This document shows positions 1 to 11,855 of a stretch of DNA of 64,000 nucleotides, one piece after another. The notes under the pieces were generated by a model. It was not told the DNA's origin and made no database searches. It saw nothing but the letters and a program-made list of their open reading frames with translations. Both the position numbers and the translations under genes were made by a program. The stretch spans positions 139,975 through 203,974 of the forward strand of contig JAITVV010000056.1 of NCBI GenBank assembly GCA_031285625.1, in the 5' to 3' direction. Each line of letters begins with the position of its first letter. The stretch's first letter is position 1. This stretch comes from Prevotella sp. (lineage in GTDB: Bacteria > Bacteroidota > Bacteroidia > Bacteroidales > Dysgonomonadaceae).

Positions 1-119
1 CCTATTGCCGGTTCTCCCAAATCATCAATGACTACGCCTGTAATCTTTGTTGTTTGTGCCGTAATGTATCCCAGACTTAATAAAAAGAAGGATAGAACTA
101 ATAACAACCTTTTTTCCAT
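1..119 (-). CDS. SusC-like TonB-dependent receptor, N-terminal fragment (cut by window edge)
   Basis: The reverse strand starts with ATG at 117-119 and stays open to the window edge, giving about 39 residues. They begin MEKRLLLVLSFF, a typical signal peptide ending near ITAQ, followed by ITGVVIDDLGEPAIG. That opening strand pattern is the start of the carboxypeptidase-regulatory-like domain that precedes the plug of SusC-family outer-membrane receptors. The rest of the gene lies outside the window, so the assignment rests on the leader and this motif. The promoter would lie in the AT-rich gap to the right. A different exported protein with the same N-terminal domain is possible. Confidence 0.6.
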   Translation of the reverse strand, partial: MEKRLLLVLSFFLLSLGYITAQTTKITGVVIDDLGEPAI

Positions 120-411
120 ACTAAACACACTCTTTTTTTAATTAATACATCTCGATTTTAAGATATATTAAATTATTTCAAATTGACAAAATAACAAGCA
201 TAATATACTCAATTTGATATAATACAACATTATAAATAATCTAATAGTTTTTAAAACCGACTAACAGCGGCAAATATATAATTAAATATTTTTATTTTAT
301 CATTTTTTAGATAAAAATATTCAATATTTAATAAATATGATACATAAAAAAGTAAATAAAATCAAAATGATAGTTTTTAACACCAAAATAACAGCAATAC
401 GCATTTAGAAT
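120..411. other. AT-rich intergenic region
   Basis: About 290 bases without a credible ORF. The reverse-strand complement of 271-278 reads TATATTTG, a Bacteroidota-type -7 element that could drive the SusC-like gene with a leader of roughly 145 nt. No matching -33 TTTG was found at the right distance. I see no RNA gene here. Confidence 0.4.
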
Positions 412-456
412 GGTAAAAAAAATGAGGGCGGAATGACATTACGTCATTCCGCCCTC
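412..456 (-). terminator. Rho-independent terminator after rpoC
   Basis: A perfect 14-bp stem (424-437 with 443-456) closes a 5-base loop, GAGGGCGGAATGAC pairing with its complement. On the reverse strand it is followed directly by a run of eight T (complement of 415-422). It lies 24 bases after the rpoC stop and ends the long rpsU-to-rpoC transcription unit. Confidence 0.92.
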
Positions 457-479
457 TAACTATATAAAAGAATAATTAA

Positions 480-3400
480 TTATTCTACGGCATCAAAATC
501 TACGACAGTCTTTCTGGTAGCAGCAATTCTGTCAAAATCTTCTTTTGTACCTACAACAAGTTTTTCAAACTCACGCTGTCCTGTACCTGCCGGAAGCAAG
601 TGACCACAGATAACGTTTTCTTTCAGTCCTTCTAATCTGTCTACTTTTGCATTGATAGCAGCATCGTTCAGAACTTTTGTAGTCTCCTGGAACGAAGCAG
701 CAGACATAAAGCTTTGCGTTTGAAGAGCAGCACGTGTAATACCCTGAAGTATCTGATTGGCTGTAGCAGGAACCGCATCGCGTACAATAACCGGACGAAG
801 GTCTCTACGTTTAAGCATAGAGTTTTCATCTCTCAGTTTACGCGCGGTAACGATCTGCCCCGGTTCGAAAGTAGTGGAATCACCAGCTTCAAGAACAACT
901 TTCTTACCCCAGATTCTATCATTTTCTTCCATTACATCGTACTTGTCTATCACCTGTTGTTCAAGGAAACGTGTATCTCCCGGATCGATCACTTCTACCT
1001 TGCGCATCATCTGACGTACAATAACTTCGAAGTGTTTATCATTGATTTTCACACCTTGCAGACGATATACATCTTGTACTTCGTTTACAATATATTCCTG
1101 AACAGCTGTAGGCCCCATAATAGCCAGAATATCCGAAGGAGTTGTAGCTCCGTCCGATAAAGGCATACCAGCTCTTACAAAGTCATTTTCCTGAACAAGT
1201 ATCTGTTTTGACAGAGGTACAAGGTATTTCTTCACTTCACCTAATTTAGAAGTAACGATAACTTCCCTGTTACCACGTTTGATCTTACCAAACGAAACCT
1301 CACCATCAATTTCAGACACAACTGCCGGATTAGAAGGGTTACGAGCTTCAAACAGTTCGGTAACACGAGGAAGCCCCCCTGTGATATCCCCTGCTTTACC
1401 TACTGCACGTGGAATCTTAACAAGAACTTCTCCGGTCTTGATAACATCACTATCTTCTTTAACAATGTGTGCACCTAATGGTAAGCTGTACATCTTGATA
1501 ACCTTACCTTGTTCGTCCAAGATATGAGCTTCAGGAGCTTTAGTCTTGTCACGCGACTCAGTAATGATCTTTTCTTTCAAACCAGTCTGTTCGTCCGACT
1601 CTACTTTATATGTAACACCTTCTATTACATTCTCAAATTTGATACGACCGGTAGCTTCAGAAATGATAACCGCATTAAATGGATCCCATTCGCAGATCAG
1701 GTCATCTTTCTTTACTTTAGCCCCATCTTTGAAATAAAGCTTAGAACCATAAGGTATATTGTGAGTAAGAAGGACAATTTTAGTATTTGGGTCTACTAAA
1801 CGTAATTCAACCAAACGGCTAACAACAATCTGTACCTTCTTGCCTGTTTCATCAGCAGCATCTACAACACGCAGATCATCTATTTCCAATACTCCGTCAT
1901 ACTTAGCAACGATACTACTTTCGGTAGCAATATTGGAAGCGATACCCCCAACGTGGAATGTACGAAGTGTCAACTGTGTACCCGGCTCACCGATAGACTG
2001 TGCAGCAATAACACCAACAGCTTCACCACGTTGAACCATACGGCCCGAAGCAAGGTTACGTCCATAACACTTACCGCAAACACCTTTCTTAGATTCGCAA
2101 GTCAGTACCGAACGTATCTCAACACTTTCGATTGGCGAGTTTTGTATGATTGTAGCTGCATCTTCTGTAATTTCATCACCTGATTTCACGATAACCTCTC
2201 CAGTCATCGGATGTTGAATATCATGTACAGAAACACGGCCCAAGATACGTTCATATAATGAAGCAACAACTTCTTCGTTGTTTTTCAATTCTGTACAAAC
2301 AAGACCACGCAATGTACCACAGTCTTCTTCATTGATGATTACATCCTGAGATACGTCAACTAGACGACGAGTAAGGTAACCCGCATCGGCTGTTTTTAAC
2401 GCCGTATCGGCAAGACCTTTACGCGCACCGTGGGTAGAGATAAAGTACTCTAACACTGACAATCCTTCTTTAAAGTTAGACAAGATCGGATTCTCAATAA
2501 TCTGAGCTCCTTCTGCCCCACTCTTCTGAGGTTTCGCCATCAATCCACGCATACCTGACAACTGACGAATCTGTTCTTTAGAACCACGGGCTCCCGAATC
2601 CAACATCATATAAACGGCGTTGAATCCCTGATCATCTTCAGAAAGTTGTTTCATCAAGATATTTGACAATCTTGAGTTGATATGTGTCCATGTATCAATA
2701 ATCTGGTTATAACGTTCGTTGTATGTAATGAACCCCATGTTATAGTTATTCATTATCTGTTCAACTTCTTCATAACCTTGTTGTACCAATGTATCTTTTT
2801 CTTCCGGAATGATAACATCTTCAAGGTTGAATGACAGTCCTCCGCGGAATGCCATTGCGTAACCTAGGTCTTTAATATCATCAAGGAACTGAGCTGTTTT
2901 GGCAACACCAGCAAGCTTGATTACATTACCAATGATATCACGAAGTGATTTCTTGGAAAGAACCTCATTAACGAAACCTACTTCTACAGGAGTTTTCTCG
3001 TTTACAAGAACACGTCCTACAGTAGTTTCACGCATCATTCTGGCTACATTTCCATTCTCATCCAAGTCGTCTACATATACTTTGATAAGTGCATGTATAT
3101 CTACTTTACCTTCATTGTAAGCTATAACAGCCTCTTCTGGTCCGTAGAATGTAAGACCTTCGCCTTTTGCTCCTTTACGTATCTTAGTAATATAATACAG
3201 GCCTAACACCATGTCCTGAGAAGGTACTGTAATAGGAGCACCATTGGCAGGGTTAAGGATATTATGAGAACCAAGCATCAACATTTGTGCTTCAAGTATA
3301 GCCTCATTACCCAATGGTAAGTGAACAGCCATCTGGTCTCCGTCGAAGTCGGCATTGAAGGCCGTACAAGCAAGAGGATGTAACTGAATAGCTTTACCAC

Positions 3401-4763
3401 CGATCATTTTTGGCTGGAATGCCTGAATACCTAAACGGTGAAGTGTAGGAGCACGGTTAAGTAATACCGGGTGTCCTTTCATTACATGTTCAAGGATATC
3501 CCATACTACCGGTTCTTTACGGTCTACGATTTTCTTTGCAGATTTCACCGTTTTTACTATACCGCGTTCGATAAGCTTACGGATAATAAACGGTTTGTAT
3601 AATTCGGCTGCCATATCCTGAGGGATACCGCATTCATGCATTTTTAATTCAGGGCCAACAACAATAACCGAACGAGCTGAATAGTCAACACGTTTACCTA
3701 ACAGGTTTTGACGGAAACGACCTTGTTTACCTTTCAAACTGTCGGATAGTGATTTCAGCGGACGGTTAGCGTCAGTCTTAACTGCACTTGACTTACGTGA
3801 GTTATCAAACAATGAATCTACAGCTTCCTGAAGCATACGTTTTTCATTACGCAAGATTACTTCCGGAGCTTTGATATCGATAAGCCTTTTCAAACGATTG
3901 TTACGTATAATCACACGACGATACAAGTCATTCAGGTCAGATGTAGCAAAGCGACCTCCATCAAGAGGTACAAGAGGACGAAGTTCCGGTGGAATAACAG
4001 GAACGATCTTAACGATCATCCATTCAGGTTTATTCTTACCTTTCGATCCACGGAAAGCTTCTACAACCTGTAGTTGCTTCAATGCTTCATTTTTACGTTG
4101 TTGAGATGTATCTGTACTGGCTTTATGACGAAGCGTATTTGCCAACGAATCAAGATTGATACGTGACAATAGGTCATAGACAGCTTCTGCTCCCATTTTA
4201 GCAATAAACTTGTTAGGATCTGAATCATCTAACAGTTGATTTTCTTTTGGAAGCCTATCCAGTATGTTTAAGTATTCTTCTTCAGTCAGAAGATCTTTTT
4301 CTGCTACTCCTTCTTCTACAGCAATACCGGATTGAATAACTACATAACGTTCGTAGTAGATAATGGAATCCAGTTTCTTGGTAGGAATCCCAAGAAGGTA
4401 ACCCATCTTGTTAGGAAGAGAACGGAAATACCAGATATGAGCTACCGGAACCACAAGATGAATATGTCCTGTACGTTCGCGGCGAACTTTCTTTTCTGTA
4501 ACTTCAACCCCGCAACGATCACAGACAATACCTTTATAACGGATTCTCTTGTATTTACCACAATGACATTCGTAGTCCTTTACAGGTCCGAATATACGTT
4601 CGCAGAAAAGTCCGTCACGCTCAGGTTTGTAAGTACGGTAGTTGATTGTTTCAGGTTTCAAAACCTCCCCGCTTGATGCTTCGAGAATTTCTTCAGGAGA
4701 AGCAAGACTTACGGTTATTTTTGAAAAGCTACTCTTTACTTTATTTTCTTTTCTAAAAGCCAT
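480..4763 (-). CDS. rpoC: DNA-directed RNA polymerase beta' subunit
   Basis: This 1427-residue protein is the beta' subunit, which with beta forms the catalytic cleft of RNA polymerase. The Mg2+-binding signature NADFDGDQM is at residues 470-478. The N-terminal zinc-binding cysteines are C66, C68, C81 and C84. Length and motifs match the Bacteroidota family. The gene follows rpoB after 111 bases that contain a perfect hairpin, and ends at a strong terminator. The ATG at 4763 gives [12 protein letters not shown], the usual N-terminus. Forward-strand ORFs across it are shadows. Confidence 0.99.
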   Translation of the reverse strand: MAFRKENKVKSSFSKITVSLASPEEILEASSGEVLKPETINYRTYKPERDGLFCERIFGPVKDYECHCGKYKRIRYKGIVCDRCGVEVTEKKVRRERTGHIHLVVPVAHIWYFRSLPNKMGYLLGIPTKKLDSIIYYERYVVIQSGIAVEEGVAEKDLLTEEEYLNILDRLPKENQLLDDSDPNKFIAKMGAEAVYDLLSRINLDSLANTLRHKASTDTSQQRKNEALKQLQVVEAFRGSKGKNKPEWMIVKIVPVIPPELRPLVPLDGGRFATSDLNDLYRRVIIRNNRLKRLIDIKAPEVILRNEKRMLQEAVDSLFDNSRKSSAVKTDANRPLKSLSDSLKGKQGRFRQNLLGKRVDYSARSVIVVGPELKMHECGIPQDMAAELYKPFIIRKLIERGIVKTVKSAKKIVDRKEPVVWDILEHVMKGHPVLLNRAPTLHRLGIQAFQPKMIGGKAIQLHPLACTAFNADFDGDQMAVHLPLGNEAILEAQMLMLGSHNILNPANGAPITVPSQDMVLGLYYITKIRKGAKGEGLTFYGPEEAVIAYNEGKVDIHALIKVYVDDLDENGNVARMMRETTVGRVLVNEKTPVEVGFVNEVLSKKSLRDIIGNVIKLAGVAKTAQFLDDIKDLGYAMAFRGGLSFNLEDVIIPEEKDTLVQQGYEEVEQIMNNYNMGFITYNERYNQIIDTWTHINSRLSNILMKQLSEDDQGFNAVYMMLDSGARGSKEQIRQLSGMRGLMAKPQKSGAEGAQIIENPILSNFKEGLSVLEYFISTHGARKGLADTALKTADAGYLTRRLVDVSQDVIINEEDCGTLRGLVCTELKNNEEVVASLYERILGRVSVHDIQHPMTGEVIVKSGDEITEDAATIIQNSPIESVEIRSVLTCESKKGVCGKCYGRNLASGRMVQRGEAVGVIAAQSIGEPGTQLTLRTFHVGGIASNIATESSIVAKYDGVLEIDDLRVVDAADETGKKVQIVVSRLVELRLVDPNTKIVLLTHNIPYGSKLYFKDGAKVKKDDLICEWDPFNAVIISEATGRIKFENVIEGVTYKVESDEQTGLKEKIITESRDKTKAPEAHILDEQGKVIKMYSLPLGAHIVKEDSDVIKTGEVLVKIPRAVGKAGDITGGLPRVTELFEARNPSNPAVVSEIDGEVSFGKIKRGNREVIVTSKLGEVKKYLVPLSKQILVQENDFVRAGMPLSDGATTPSDILAIMGPTAVQEYIVNEVQDVYRLQGVKINDKHFEVIVRQMMRKVEVIDPGDTRFLEQQVIDKYDVMEENDRIWGKKVVLEAGDSTTFEPGQIVTARKLRDENSMLKRRDLRPVIVRDAVPATANQILQGITRAALQTQSFMSAASFQETTKVLNDAAINAKVDRLEGLKENVICGHLLPAGTGQREFEKLVVGTKEDFDRIAATRKTVVDFDAVE

Positions 4764-4837
4764 ATACTTATAATGTGTATAAAGAGTTATTTTTTATTTG
4801 TAATGCCTCAGGTAAAACCCTTAGCTTATATATCATG

Positions 4838-4864
4838 GTATTAGCTGGTAAAACCAGCTAATAC
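4838..4864 (-). promoter_or_regulatory. Perfect hairpin in rpoB-rpoC intergenic region
   Basis: A 12-bp perfect inverted repeat (4838-4849 with 4853-4864) has a 3-base loop and lies 10 bases after the rpoB stop. No T-run follows it on the transcribed strand, so it is not a simple terminator. It could be an RNase processing site, a stability element or a pausing element that adjusts rpoC relative to rpoB. The function is inference; the structure is seen directly. Confidence 0.6.
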
Positions 4865-4874
4865 CCTTCTATTT

Positions 4875-7800
4875 TTAATCAAGAGAGACACTCAAGCCCA
4901 AACCACGCATTTCATGAAGGAGTACGTTCAATGATTCAGGAATACCAGGTTGTGGCATTGGCTCCCCTTTCACTATCGCTTCGTAGGCTTTAGAACGCCC
5001 TACAACATCATCGGATTTGATCGTCAAGATTTCTCTAAGGATATATGCTGCACCAAATGCCTCTAGTGCCCAAACCTCCATTTCTCCGAAACGTTGTCCC
5101 CCAAATTGTGCTTTACCACCAAGAGGCTGTTGCGTAATAAGCGAGTAAGGACCAATAGAACGTGCATGCATCTTGTCTTCAACCATGTGACCAAGCTTAA
5201 GCATGTAGATAATACCTACAGTTGCATGCTGATCAAACTGATCTCCTGTTCCTCCATCAAACAAACGAACTTTACCATAACGAGGAACTCCGGCTTTATC
5301 TGTCCATGAGTTCAAATCATCAAGGCTTGCGCCGTCGAAAATTGGAGTTGCAAATTTCACACCCAGTTCTTTTCCTGCCCAACCCAATACTGTTTCGAAT
5401 ATCTGACCAAGGTTCATACGGGAAGGTACACCTAGCGGATTAAGAACGATGTCTACCGGAGTACCATCTGGCAAGAACGGCATATCTTCCTGACGAACAA
5501 TACGCGATACAATACCTTTGTTACCGTGGCGACCTGCCATCTTATCCCCTACTTGTACTTTACGTTTCTTAGCCACATAAACTTTTGCGATCTGTACGAT
5601 ACCGGAAGGAAGTTCATCCCCAATAGTAAGGTCGAAACGTTTACGTTTCAGTTCAGCATCCAGTTCTTTGTATTTACGCAGATAGTTTACAACCACATCT
5701 CTGATCAAATCATTCTTGTGAGCATCTGTAGTCCAGTTACTAACCTGAATTGATTCATAATCAATATTTTCTAAAGCACCTTTTGTAAATTTAGAGCCTT
5801 TACCTATAATGTCAACATTAAGATAATCTTTAACACCCTGTGATGTCTTGCCTTCAGTTAATACCAATAGTTTATCTACCAATACACCTTTAAGCTTAGC
5901 CATCTTTTCTTCATACTCTTCATCTAATTTAGGTAACAAAGCTTTGCTTGAAAGCTTAGTCTTGCCTTTCTTAGCTGCTTTAGAGAATAGGTTAGTTGCA
6001 ACAACAACACCCTTCAATGATGGAGAAGCTTTCAATGAAGCATCTTTTACATCACCTGCTTTATCTCCAAATATAGCACGAAGTAGTTTTTCTTCAGGAG
6101 AAGGATCTGACTCTCCTTTCGGAGTAATCTTACCAATAAGAATATCACCCGGATTTACACGAGCACCGATACGGATAATTCCTCTTTCGTCCAGATCTTT
6201 TGTTGCATCTTCACTTACATTCGGAATATCCGAAGTTAGTTCTTCAACACCACGTTTTGTATCACGAACTTCGAGAGCAAACTCTTCTACGTGAACTGAA
6301 GTAAATATATCTTCGCGAACGATGCGTTCGTTCAATACAATAGCATCCTCGAAGTTATATCCCTTCCATGGCATGAAAGCTACTTTCAGATTCTTACCGA
6401 TAGCCAATTCTCCTTGTTCTGTAGAATATCCTTCTGTCAATATCTGATTCAACTCAACCCTGTCTCCTTTTCTACAAGTAGGACGGAGGTCGATAGTTGT
6501 ATTCTGATTTGTTTTTCTAAACTTAGGTATATAATACGTCTTAATTGCATTATCAAAGTTCACAAACTCCTCATCAGAAGTACGGTCATATTTTATCTTG
6601 ATAGTATCAGCATCTACGTAAACAACTTCTCCGGCACCTTCCGCCACAATCTGTGTACGGGAGTCACGAATCAATTGTCCTTCAATACCTGTACCTACGA
6701 TAGGAGCTTCGGTACGCATCAATGGCACTGCCTGACGCATCATATTGGATCCCATCAATGCACGGTTAGCATCATCATGTTCAAGGAACGGAATCAACGA
6801 AGCTGCAATAGATGCAATCTGTGTTGGAGATACATCCATTAATTCGATCTCTTCCGGACCTACTACCGGATAATCAGCATCCTGACGAGCTTTAACACGT
6901 GTATTAACAAATCCGCCATCATCATTCAACGGGGCATTTCCCTGAGCAATGATTTTGTCTTCTTCTTCTTCGGCAGCAAGATATACAATACCGTTTTCAG
7001 AAAGGTCTACCTTTTTGTCTGCTACTTTACGATATGGAGTTTCGATAAATCCAAGATCATTTATTTTAGCATAAACACAAAGTGACGAAATCAGACCGAT
7101 ATTGGGACCTTCCGGTGTCTCGATAGGACAAAGACGTCCATAGTGAGTATAGTGAACGTCACGCACTTCAAATCCGGCTCTTTCACGAGAAAGACCACCC
7201 GGTCCCAGTGCAGACATACGACGCTTGTGAGTAATCTCAGCCAGAGGATTGGTTTGATCCATAAACTGAGACAATGCGTTCGTTCCAAAGAATGTATTTA
7301 CTACAGATGAGATTGTTTTTGCATTAATCAAATCGATCGGTGTAAATACTTCATTATCGCGAACGTTCATTCTTTCACGGATAATACGGGCCATACGGTT
7401 AAGACCAACTCCAAACTGATTGAAAAGTTGCTCCCCAACTGTACGTACACGACGGTTACTTAAGTGGTCAATATCATCAACTATTGCTTTTGAGTTAATC
7501 AACTCAATCAGATATTTGATGATCTCAATGATATCCTCCTTTGTTAGTACACGGATATCAGTATCAGTTGAAAGTCCTAATTTTTTATTTAGTCTGTAAC
7601 GGCCAACTTCACCTAAGTCGTAACGTTTCTCCGAGAAGAACAGGTTATTAATTACTTCGCGAGCACTGGTATCATCAGCAGGCTCTGCACTACGAAGTTG
7701 TCTGTAGATATGACGGACAGCATCTATTTCCGAGTTACTAGGGTCTTTCTGTAATGTATTATAGATAATAGCAAAATCAGAAATATTTTGTGACTCCTTA

Positions 7801-8687
7801 TGTAACAAAATAGAAGATACATTTGAATCCAAAATCAGATCCACATGATCTTTGTCCAGAATGGTTTCACGTTCAAGAATAACTTCGTTACGCTCGATAG
7901 AAGTAACCTCACCGGTATCTTCATCCACGAAATCTTCCATCCATGACCTCAATATTCTGGCAGCAAGCTTACGCCCTACTACTTTCTTAATATTTTGTTT
8001 GTTAACTTTTATTTCTTCTGCCAAATCGAATATTTCAAGGATATCTCTATCACTCTCAAATCCAATCGCACGAAGCAATGTAGTTACAGGTAATTTCTTT
8101 TTACGGTCAATGTATGCATACATGACATTATTGATGTCTGTAGCAAATTCAATCCATGATCCCTTGAATGGTATAATACGTGCCGAATACAACTTTGTAC
8201 CATTGGCATGCATCGTTTGACCAAAGAATACACCCGGTGAACGGTGCAGCTGTGATACAACGACACGCTCAGCACCATTGATAACAAAGGTACCTTTTTC
8301 GGTCATGTATGGGATCAGCCCCAAATAAACATCCTGAATAACTGTATCAAAGTCTTCATGGTCGGGGTCTGTACAATAAAGCTTAAGTTTTGCTTTTAGA
8401 GGAACACTATAGGTCAAACCTCTCTCTATACACTCTTCGATAGTATAGCGTGGAGGATCGATAAAGTAGTCCAAAAATTCTAATACAAAATTGTTTCGTG
8501 TATCAGCTATAGGAAAGTTTTCTGCAAAAACTTTGTATAAGCCTTCGTTCTTCCTCTTTTCGGGAGGAGTATCAAGTTGTAGAAAGTCGCGGAATGACTT
8601 TAGCTGTACTTCAAGAAAATCCGGGTAAGGAAGTGGATTCTTAATTGAAGCGAAATTGACTCTTTGATTTGTATTTGTTGAAGACAT
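4875..8687 (-). CDS. rpoB: DNA-directed RNA polymerase beta subunit
   Basis: This 1270-residue beta subunit of RNA polymerase has the rifampicin-cluster region reading [12 protein letters not shown] followed by [14 protein letters not shown], so the usual contact residues look wild type. The C-terminal region with [12 protein letters not shown] is the conserved active-site-proximal motif. The start gives [12 protein letters not shown]. It sits between rplL and rpoC in the standard order, and a hairpin with a short T-run lies upstream between rplL and rpoB. Confidence 0.99.
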   Translation of the reverse strand: MSSTNTNQRVNFASIKNPLPYPDFLEVQLKSFRDFLQLDTPPEKRKNEGLYKVFAENFPIADTRNNFVLEFLDYFIDPPRYTIEECIERGLTYSVPLKAKLKLYCTDPDHEDFDTVIQDVYLGLIPYMTEKGTFVINGAERVVVSQLHRSPGVFFGQTMHANGTKLYSARIIPFKGSWIEFATDINNVMYAYIDRKKKLPVTTLLRAIGFESDRDILEIFDLAEEIKVNKQNIKKVVGRKLAARILRSWMEDFVDEDTGEVTSIERNEVILERETILDKDHVDLILDSNVSSILLHKESQNISDFAIIYNTLQKDPSNSEIDAVRHIYRQLRSAEPADDTSAREVINNLFFSEKRYDLGEVGRYRLNKKLGLSTDTDIRVLTKEDIIEIIKYLIELINSKAIVDDIDHLSNRRVRTVGEQLFNQFGVGLNRMARIIRERMNVRDNEVFTPIDLINAKTISSVVNTFFGTNALSQFMDQTNPLAEITHKRRMSALGPGGLSRERAGFEVRDVHYTHYGRLCPIETPEGPNIGLISSLCVYAKINDLGFIETPYRKVADKKVDLSENGIVYLAAEEEEDKIIAQGNAPLNDDGGFVNTRVKARQDADYPVVGPEEIELMDVSPTQIASIAASLIPFLEHDDANRALMGSNMMRQAVPLMRTEAPIVGTGIEGQLIRDSRTQIVAEGAGEVVYVDADTIKIKYDRTSDEEFVNFDNAIKTYYIPKFRKTNQNTTIDLRPTCRKGDRVELNQILTEGYSTEQGELAIGKNLKVAFMPWKGYNFEDAIVLNERIVREDIFTSVHVEEFALEVRDTKRGVEELTSDIPNVSEDATKDLDERGIIRIGARVNPGDILIGKITPKGESDPSPEEKLLRAIFGDKAGDVKDASLKASPSLKGVVVATNLFSKAAKKGKTKLSSKALLPKLDEEYEEKMAKLKGVLVDKLLVLTEGKTSQGVKDYLNVDIIGKGSKFTKGALENIDYESIQVSNWTTDAHKNDLIRDVVVNYLRKYKELDAELKRKRFDLTIGDELPSGIVQIAKVYVAKKRKVQVGDKMAGRHGNKGIVSRIVRQEDMPFLPDGTPVDIVLNPLGVPSRMNLGQIFETVLGWAGKELGVKFATPIFDGASLDDLNSWTDKAGVPRYGKVRLFDGGTGDQFDQHATVGIIYMLKLGHMVEDKMHARSIGPYSLITQQPLGGKAQFGGQRFGEMEVWALEAFGAAYILREILTIKSDDVVGRSKAYEAIVKGEPMPQPGIPESLNVLLHEMRGLGLSVSLD

Positions 8688-8725
8688 GGAATATCCAGTT
8701 TTATTGAACTTATTATTTTTGACGC

Positions 8726-8763
8726 AAAAAGGTTAAGAACCTTCTCGGCGAAGGTTCCTAACC
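8726..8763 (-). promoter_or_regulatory. Attenuator-like hairpin between rplL and rpoB
   Basis: On the reverse strand an inverted repeat (8751-8763 with 8731-8743, one non-Watson-Crick position of 13) with a 7-base loop is followed by five T (complement of 8726-8730). It is a leaky-terminator shape inside the operon. Attenuation between rplL and rpoB is well known in E. coli; by position this is the likely counterpart. Confidence 0.7.
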
Positions 8764-8788
8764 AAAATATCCTTATCCAGGACTATTT

Positions 8789-9163
8789 TTACTTAAGTTC
8801 AATTTCGGCTCCAGCTTCTTCTAGTTGTTTTTTCAATGCTTCTGCTTCATCTTTAGTTACTCCTTTTTTCAATTCGCTAGGAGCAGCATCAACTAGGTCT
8901 TTAGCTTCTTTCAAACCAAGTCCTGTTAGTTCTTTCACAGCTTTAACAACTGCTAATTTGTTAGCACCTGCTGCTTTGAAGATTACATCAAAAGATGTTT
9001 TTTCTTCTACTGCTTCTGCAGCAGCAGCTGGTCCTGCAGCAACTGCAACAGCAGCAGCGGCTGGTTCAATACCATATTCAGTTTTCAGAATTTCAGCTAA
9101 TTCGCTTACTTCTTTTACTGTCAAATTTACTAGTTGTTCTGCAATAGCTTTGATATCTGCCAT
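8789..9163 (-). CDS. rplL: 50S ribosomal protein L7/L12
   Basis: A 124-residue stalk protein with an N-terminal dimerisation region, an alanine-rich hinge (about residues 35-50) and the C-terminal factor-binding domain containing KTSFDVIF and [11 protein letters not shown]. It recruits translation GTPases to the ribosome. It follows rplJ by 45 bases, as expected. The forward ORF over it is a shadow. Confidence 0.98.
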   Translation of the reverse strand: MADIKAIAEQLVNLTVKEVSELAEILKTEYGIEPAAAAVAVAAGPAAAAEAVEEKTSFDVIFKAAGANKLAVVKAVKELTGLGLKEAKDLVDAAPSELKKGVTKDEAEALKKQLEEAGAEIELK

Positions 9164-9208
9164 TTTTGTATAAATTAAAATTGTTATTATTCTTTATGTT
9201 TTACGAAA

Positions 9209-9721
9209 TTATCTTTTCGATAATGTTTCTAATACGCCATGAATGGTATTACCTCCCGATTGAAGGGCAGAGATAACATTCTTAGCCGGAGATTGAAGTA
9301 ATCCGATAACGTCACCGATAAGTTCATTTTTGCTCTTGATATTTTCTAATGCACTTAGGTTTTCTTTACCTATATAGAAACTTTCTTGAACATATGCTGC
9401 CTTAAGTGAAGGGATACCTTCTTTTTTGTACTTTGCAATCAATTTAGCGGGTGCATTTGCCGAATTAGAGAACATGATAGCGGTATTACCTTTCAGAACC
9501 TCACTCAGTTCAGAATAGTCTCCCTCTAATGTATCTAATGCTTTTTGCAACAGTGTATTCTTTACAACCATCAATTTGATTTCTTGCTTAGCACACTCTC
9601 TTCTCAATTCGCTTGTTTTAGCTGAATTAAGAGTAGCAATGTCAGTAAGATAGAAATGGTCGTAACCTTTAATTGTAGCCGCTATAGAATTAATGATTGT
9701 GCTTTTATCTTCCTTTCTCAT
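9209..9721 (-). CDS. rplJ: 50S ribosomal protein L10
   Basis: A 170-residue protein beginning MRKEDKSTIINSI, with the central VVKNTLLQKAL region and a C-terminal helix that anchors L7/L12 dimers to the ribosome. It is 20 bases after rplA. The spacing is too short for the long L10-binding leader seen before rplJ in E. coli, so autoregulation of this operon, if present, must act elsewhere, for example near rplK. Confidence 0.98.
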   Translation of the reverse strand: MRKEDKSTIINSIAATIKGYDHFYLTDIATLNSAKTSELRRECAKQEIKLMVVKNTLLQKALDTLEGDYSELSEVLKGNTAIMFSNSANAPAKLIAKYKKEGIPSLKAAYVQESFYIGKENLSALENIKSKNELIGDVIGLLQSPAKNVISALQSGGNTIHGVLETLSKR

Positions 9722-9741
9722 AATGTTTCAGTCAATTTTTA

Positions 9742-10437
9742 TTAATTTTCTACTGATTTAGGGTCTATTTTAACACCCGGACTCATAGTACTTGAAAGAC
9801 AAACACTTTTCACATAAGTTCCTTTAGCTGCTGTTGGTTTCAATTTGATAAGCGTAGCAATAAATTCCTTCGCGTTATCTTTGATCTGTTCAGGAGTAAA
9901 AGATACTTTACCTATAGAAGCATGAATGATACCAGCCTTGTCTACTTTAAAGTCAATCTTACCAGATTTAACTTCCTGTACAGCCTTAGCAACATCCACT
10001 GTCACTGTACCGCTCTTAGGGTTAGGCATAAGACCACGAGGTCCTAAAACACGTCCCAGAGCACCAACTTTACCCATAATAGCAGGCTGAGTGATGATAA
10101 CATCAATATCAGTCCAGCCACCTTTTATTTTCTCGATATATTCATCCAGACCTACATAGTCAGCTCCTGCTTCTTTAGCCGCTGCTTCTGCATCTGGAGA
10201 ACATAATACCAAAACTCTAACTTGTTTTCCTGTTCCATGAGGAAGAGATACTACACCTCTTACCATCTGGTTAGCTTTACGTGGGTCTACACCAAGACGC
10301 ACATCCAAATCAACAGAAGCGTCAAACTTCGTCGTTGTTACCTCTTTTACAAGAGAAGATGCTTCAGTAAGTGTATATAATTTCCCTGCTTCAATCTTGC
10401 TGAAAGCTAACTTTTGATTTTTTGTAAGTTTACCCAT
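9742..10437 (-). CDS. rplA: 50S ribosomal protein L1
   Basis: Ribosomal protein L1, 231 residues from the ATG at 10437 ([12 protein letters not shown]). The open frame reaches a TTG two codons earlier, but the ATG is the normal start. The signature region near [17 protein letters not shown] is present. L1 binds 23S rRNA at the mobile stalk and often represses its own operon. It is 18 bases after rplK. Confidence 0.98.
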   Translation of the reverse strand: MGKLTKNQKLAFSKIEAGKLYTLTEASSLVKEVTTTKFDASVDLDVRLGVDPRKANQMVRGVVSLPHGTGKQVRVLVLCSPDAEAAAKEAGADYVGLDEYIEKIKGGWTDIDVIITQPAIMGKVGALGRVLGPRGLMPNPKSGTVTVDVAKAVQEVKSGKIDFKVDKAGIIHASIGKVSFTPEQIKDNAKEFIATLIKLKPTAAKGTYVKSVCLSSTMSPGVKIDPKSVEN

Positions 10438-10455
10438 TCTCAATTGAAGTTTTAA

Positions 10456-10899
10456 TTAATTATTCTCAGGGAAAGCCCCTTTAACAGTAATACCCATACT
10501 TCTTGCTGTACCAGCAACCATTCTCATGGCAGATTCTACAGTAAAGCAGTTTAAGTCAACCATCTTATCTTCAGCAATAGCTTTTACTTGATCCCAAGTT
10601 ATTTCGGCTACTTTCTTACGATTAGGTTCGGCTGATCCACTTTTTATTTTAGCAGCTTCAAGTAATTGAATTGCTACTGGTGGCTGTTTTACAATAAAAT
10701 CAAAAGACTTATCAGCATAGTAAGTAATTACCACTGGCAATATTTTACCTGCTTTGTCTTGAGTTCTGGCATTAAATTGCTTACAGAAATCCATAATATT
10801 GATACCTTTAGAACCTAAAGCAGGCCCTACCGGAGGAGATGGATTTGCTGCACCGCCTTTAATCTGTAATTTTAATTGTCCAGCAATTTCTTTAGCCAT
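10456..10899 (-). CDS. rplK: 50S ribosomal protein L11
   Basis: A 147-residue L11, with the N-terminal [20 protein letters not shown] segment that binds the GTPase-associated 23S rRNA and thiostrepton. The C-terminal domain ends [12 protein letters not shown], typical of the family. It lies 63 bases after nusG and directly before rplA. Confidence 0.98.
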   Translation of the reverse strand: MAKEIAGQLKLQIKGGAANPSPPVGPALGSKGINIMDFCKQFNARTQDKAGKILPVVITYYADKSFDFIVKQPPVAIQLLEAAKIKSGSAEPNRKKVAEITWDQVKAIAEDKMVDLNCFTVESAMRMVAGTARSMGITVKGAFPENN

Positions 10900-10962
10900 T
10901 TTCGTTTTTAATTTTTAGTTTTGTTAAAACTTAAATAGAACTTTCAGAGTGCGTAACCAATC

Positions 10963-11508
10963 TTACTGTTCTTTTTCGACTTGCATGTAATTCAATTCTA
11001 ACGGAGTTTTCCGTCCGAATATCTTTACCATCACTTTTAGTTTCTTCTTCTCTGCGTTCACTTCTTCAATAATTCCTGAAAATCCTGAGAAAGGGCCATT
11101 TGTCACCTTCACATTTTCTCCAACAAAATATTGAATATCCAGACCTACTTCCTGCTCATCCAACTCATCCATTGTGCCAAGTATCCTGTTTACTTCAGAT
11201 TGGCTTAACGGTTGAGGATTTGTAGTATTAGGCAAAAATCCTGCAACAAAATTAATGTTGCGCAATTCATGGATTACTTCTCCCACCAAAGCTGCCTCAA
11301 TTAAAATATAACCGGGAAGATAAGCTCTTTCTTTAAGAACTTTCTTTCCGTTACGCATAATGTAGGTTTTCTCTGTGGGGATAAGAACTTGAGAGATGTA
11401 TTTACCTAAGTCAGTTTTCTTTATCTCAGACTCAAGATACTCTTTGACTTTATTTTCTTTTCCACTAACGGCACGTAAAACATACCATTTCTTTTCGATT
11501 TCAGTCAT
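10963..11508 (-). CDS. nusG: Transcription termination/antitermination factor NusG
   Basis: A 181-residue NusG. The N-terminal NGN domain starts KKWYVLRAVSGKENKVKEYL, and the C-terminal KOW motif is in VKVTNGPFSGFSGIIEEV. NusG binds the clamp of RNA polymerase and links it to Rho or the ribosome. It follows secE by 17 bases, the near-universal pair. Confidence 0.98.
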   Translation of the reverse strand: MTEIEKKWYVLRAVSGKENKVKEYLESEIKKTDLGKYISQVLIPTEKTYIMRNGKKVLKERAYLPGYILIEAALVGEVIHELRNINFVAGFLPNTTNPQPLSQSEVNRILGTMDELDEQEVGLDIQYFVGENVKVTNGPFSGFSGIIEEVNAEKKKLKVMVKIFGRKTPLELNYMQVEKEQ

Positions 11509-11525
11509 AGTTTTTGATAAGAGAT

Positions 11526-11717
11526 TTACAACAGACCATAGAATAATTTAACCACCCTGTCAAATACAGAATCAACACCCCATACAACCAATGCCATCAT
11601 AATGGAAGCTATCATGACGATGACTGCACTACTTGTCAATTCTGTGCGAGATGGCCAAGAAACCTTGAATACAAGCTCGTTATAAGAATCCTTAATATAG
11701 TTAATTATCTTTTTCAT
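11526..11717 (-). CDS. secE: Preprotein translocase subunit SecE
   Basis: A 63-residue SecE (MKKIINYIKDSYNEL) with the conserved cytoplasmic KVSWPSRTEL motif followed by one membrane helix (VIVMIASIMMALVVWGV). It clamps SecY in the translocon. The frame is open further upstream to 11765, but that extension reads through tRNA-Trp, so the ATG at 11717 is the start. An AGGAG sequence lies just ahead of it, unusual in this phylum. Confidence 0.96.
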   Translation of the reverse strand: MKKIINYIKDSYNELVFKVSWPSRTELTSSAVIVMIASIMMALVVWGVDSVFDRVVKLFYGLL

Positions 11718-11735
11718 CACTCCTGTTTGAGTTAG

Positions 11736-11807
11736 CACGGGCGGAGAGATTCGAACTCCCGACATTTGGTTTTGGAGACCAACGCTCTACCACTGAACTA
11801 CGCCCGT
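11736..11807 (-). tRNA. tRNA-Trp(CCA)
   Basis: The reverse strand folds into a full cloverleaf of 72 nt. It has a 7-bp acceptor stem ACGGGCG/CGCCCGT, the anticodon stem TTGGT/ACCAA around loop CTCCAAA, and a TTCGAAT T-loop. Anticodon CCA reads UGG. It sits between tuf and secE, as in many bacteria, and is probably cut from the shared transcript. Confidence 0.97.
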
Positions 11808-11812
11808 AAATT

Positions 11813-11841
11813 AAAGCCGATTATATTCCAAACCGGCTTTA
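11813..11841 (-). promoter_or_regulatory. Inverted repeat between tuf and tRNA-Trp
   Basis: AAAGCCG and CGGCTTT flank about 14 bases between the tuf stop and tRNA-Trp. The stem is short and lacks a T-run, so an RNA-processing signal or a weak terminator is possible. Evidence is limited to the repeat. Confidence 0.35.
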
Positions 11842-11855
11842 TAATATAGTAGAAA

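Noticed and set aside
714..1160. 148-residue forward ORF over rpoC
   Set aside because: Opposite-strand shadow of a highly conserved gene with no family signature.
5848..6294. 148-residue forward ORF over rpoB
   Set aside because: Serine-rich antisense translation of rpoB; shadow.
11718..11765. Longer secE reading through tRNA-Trp
   Set aside because: The extension translates tRNA sequence; ATG 11717 gives the normal 63-residue SecE.
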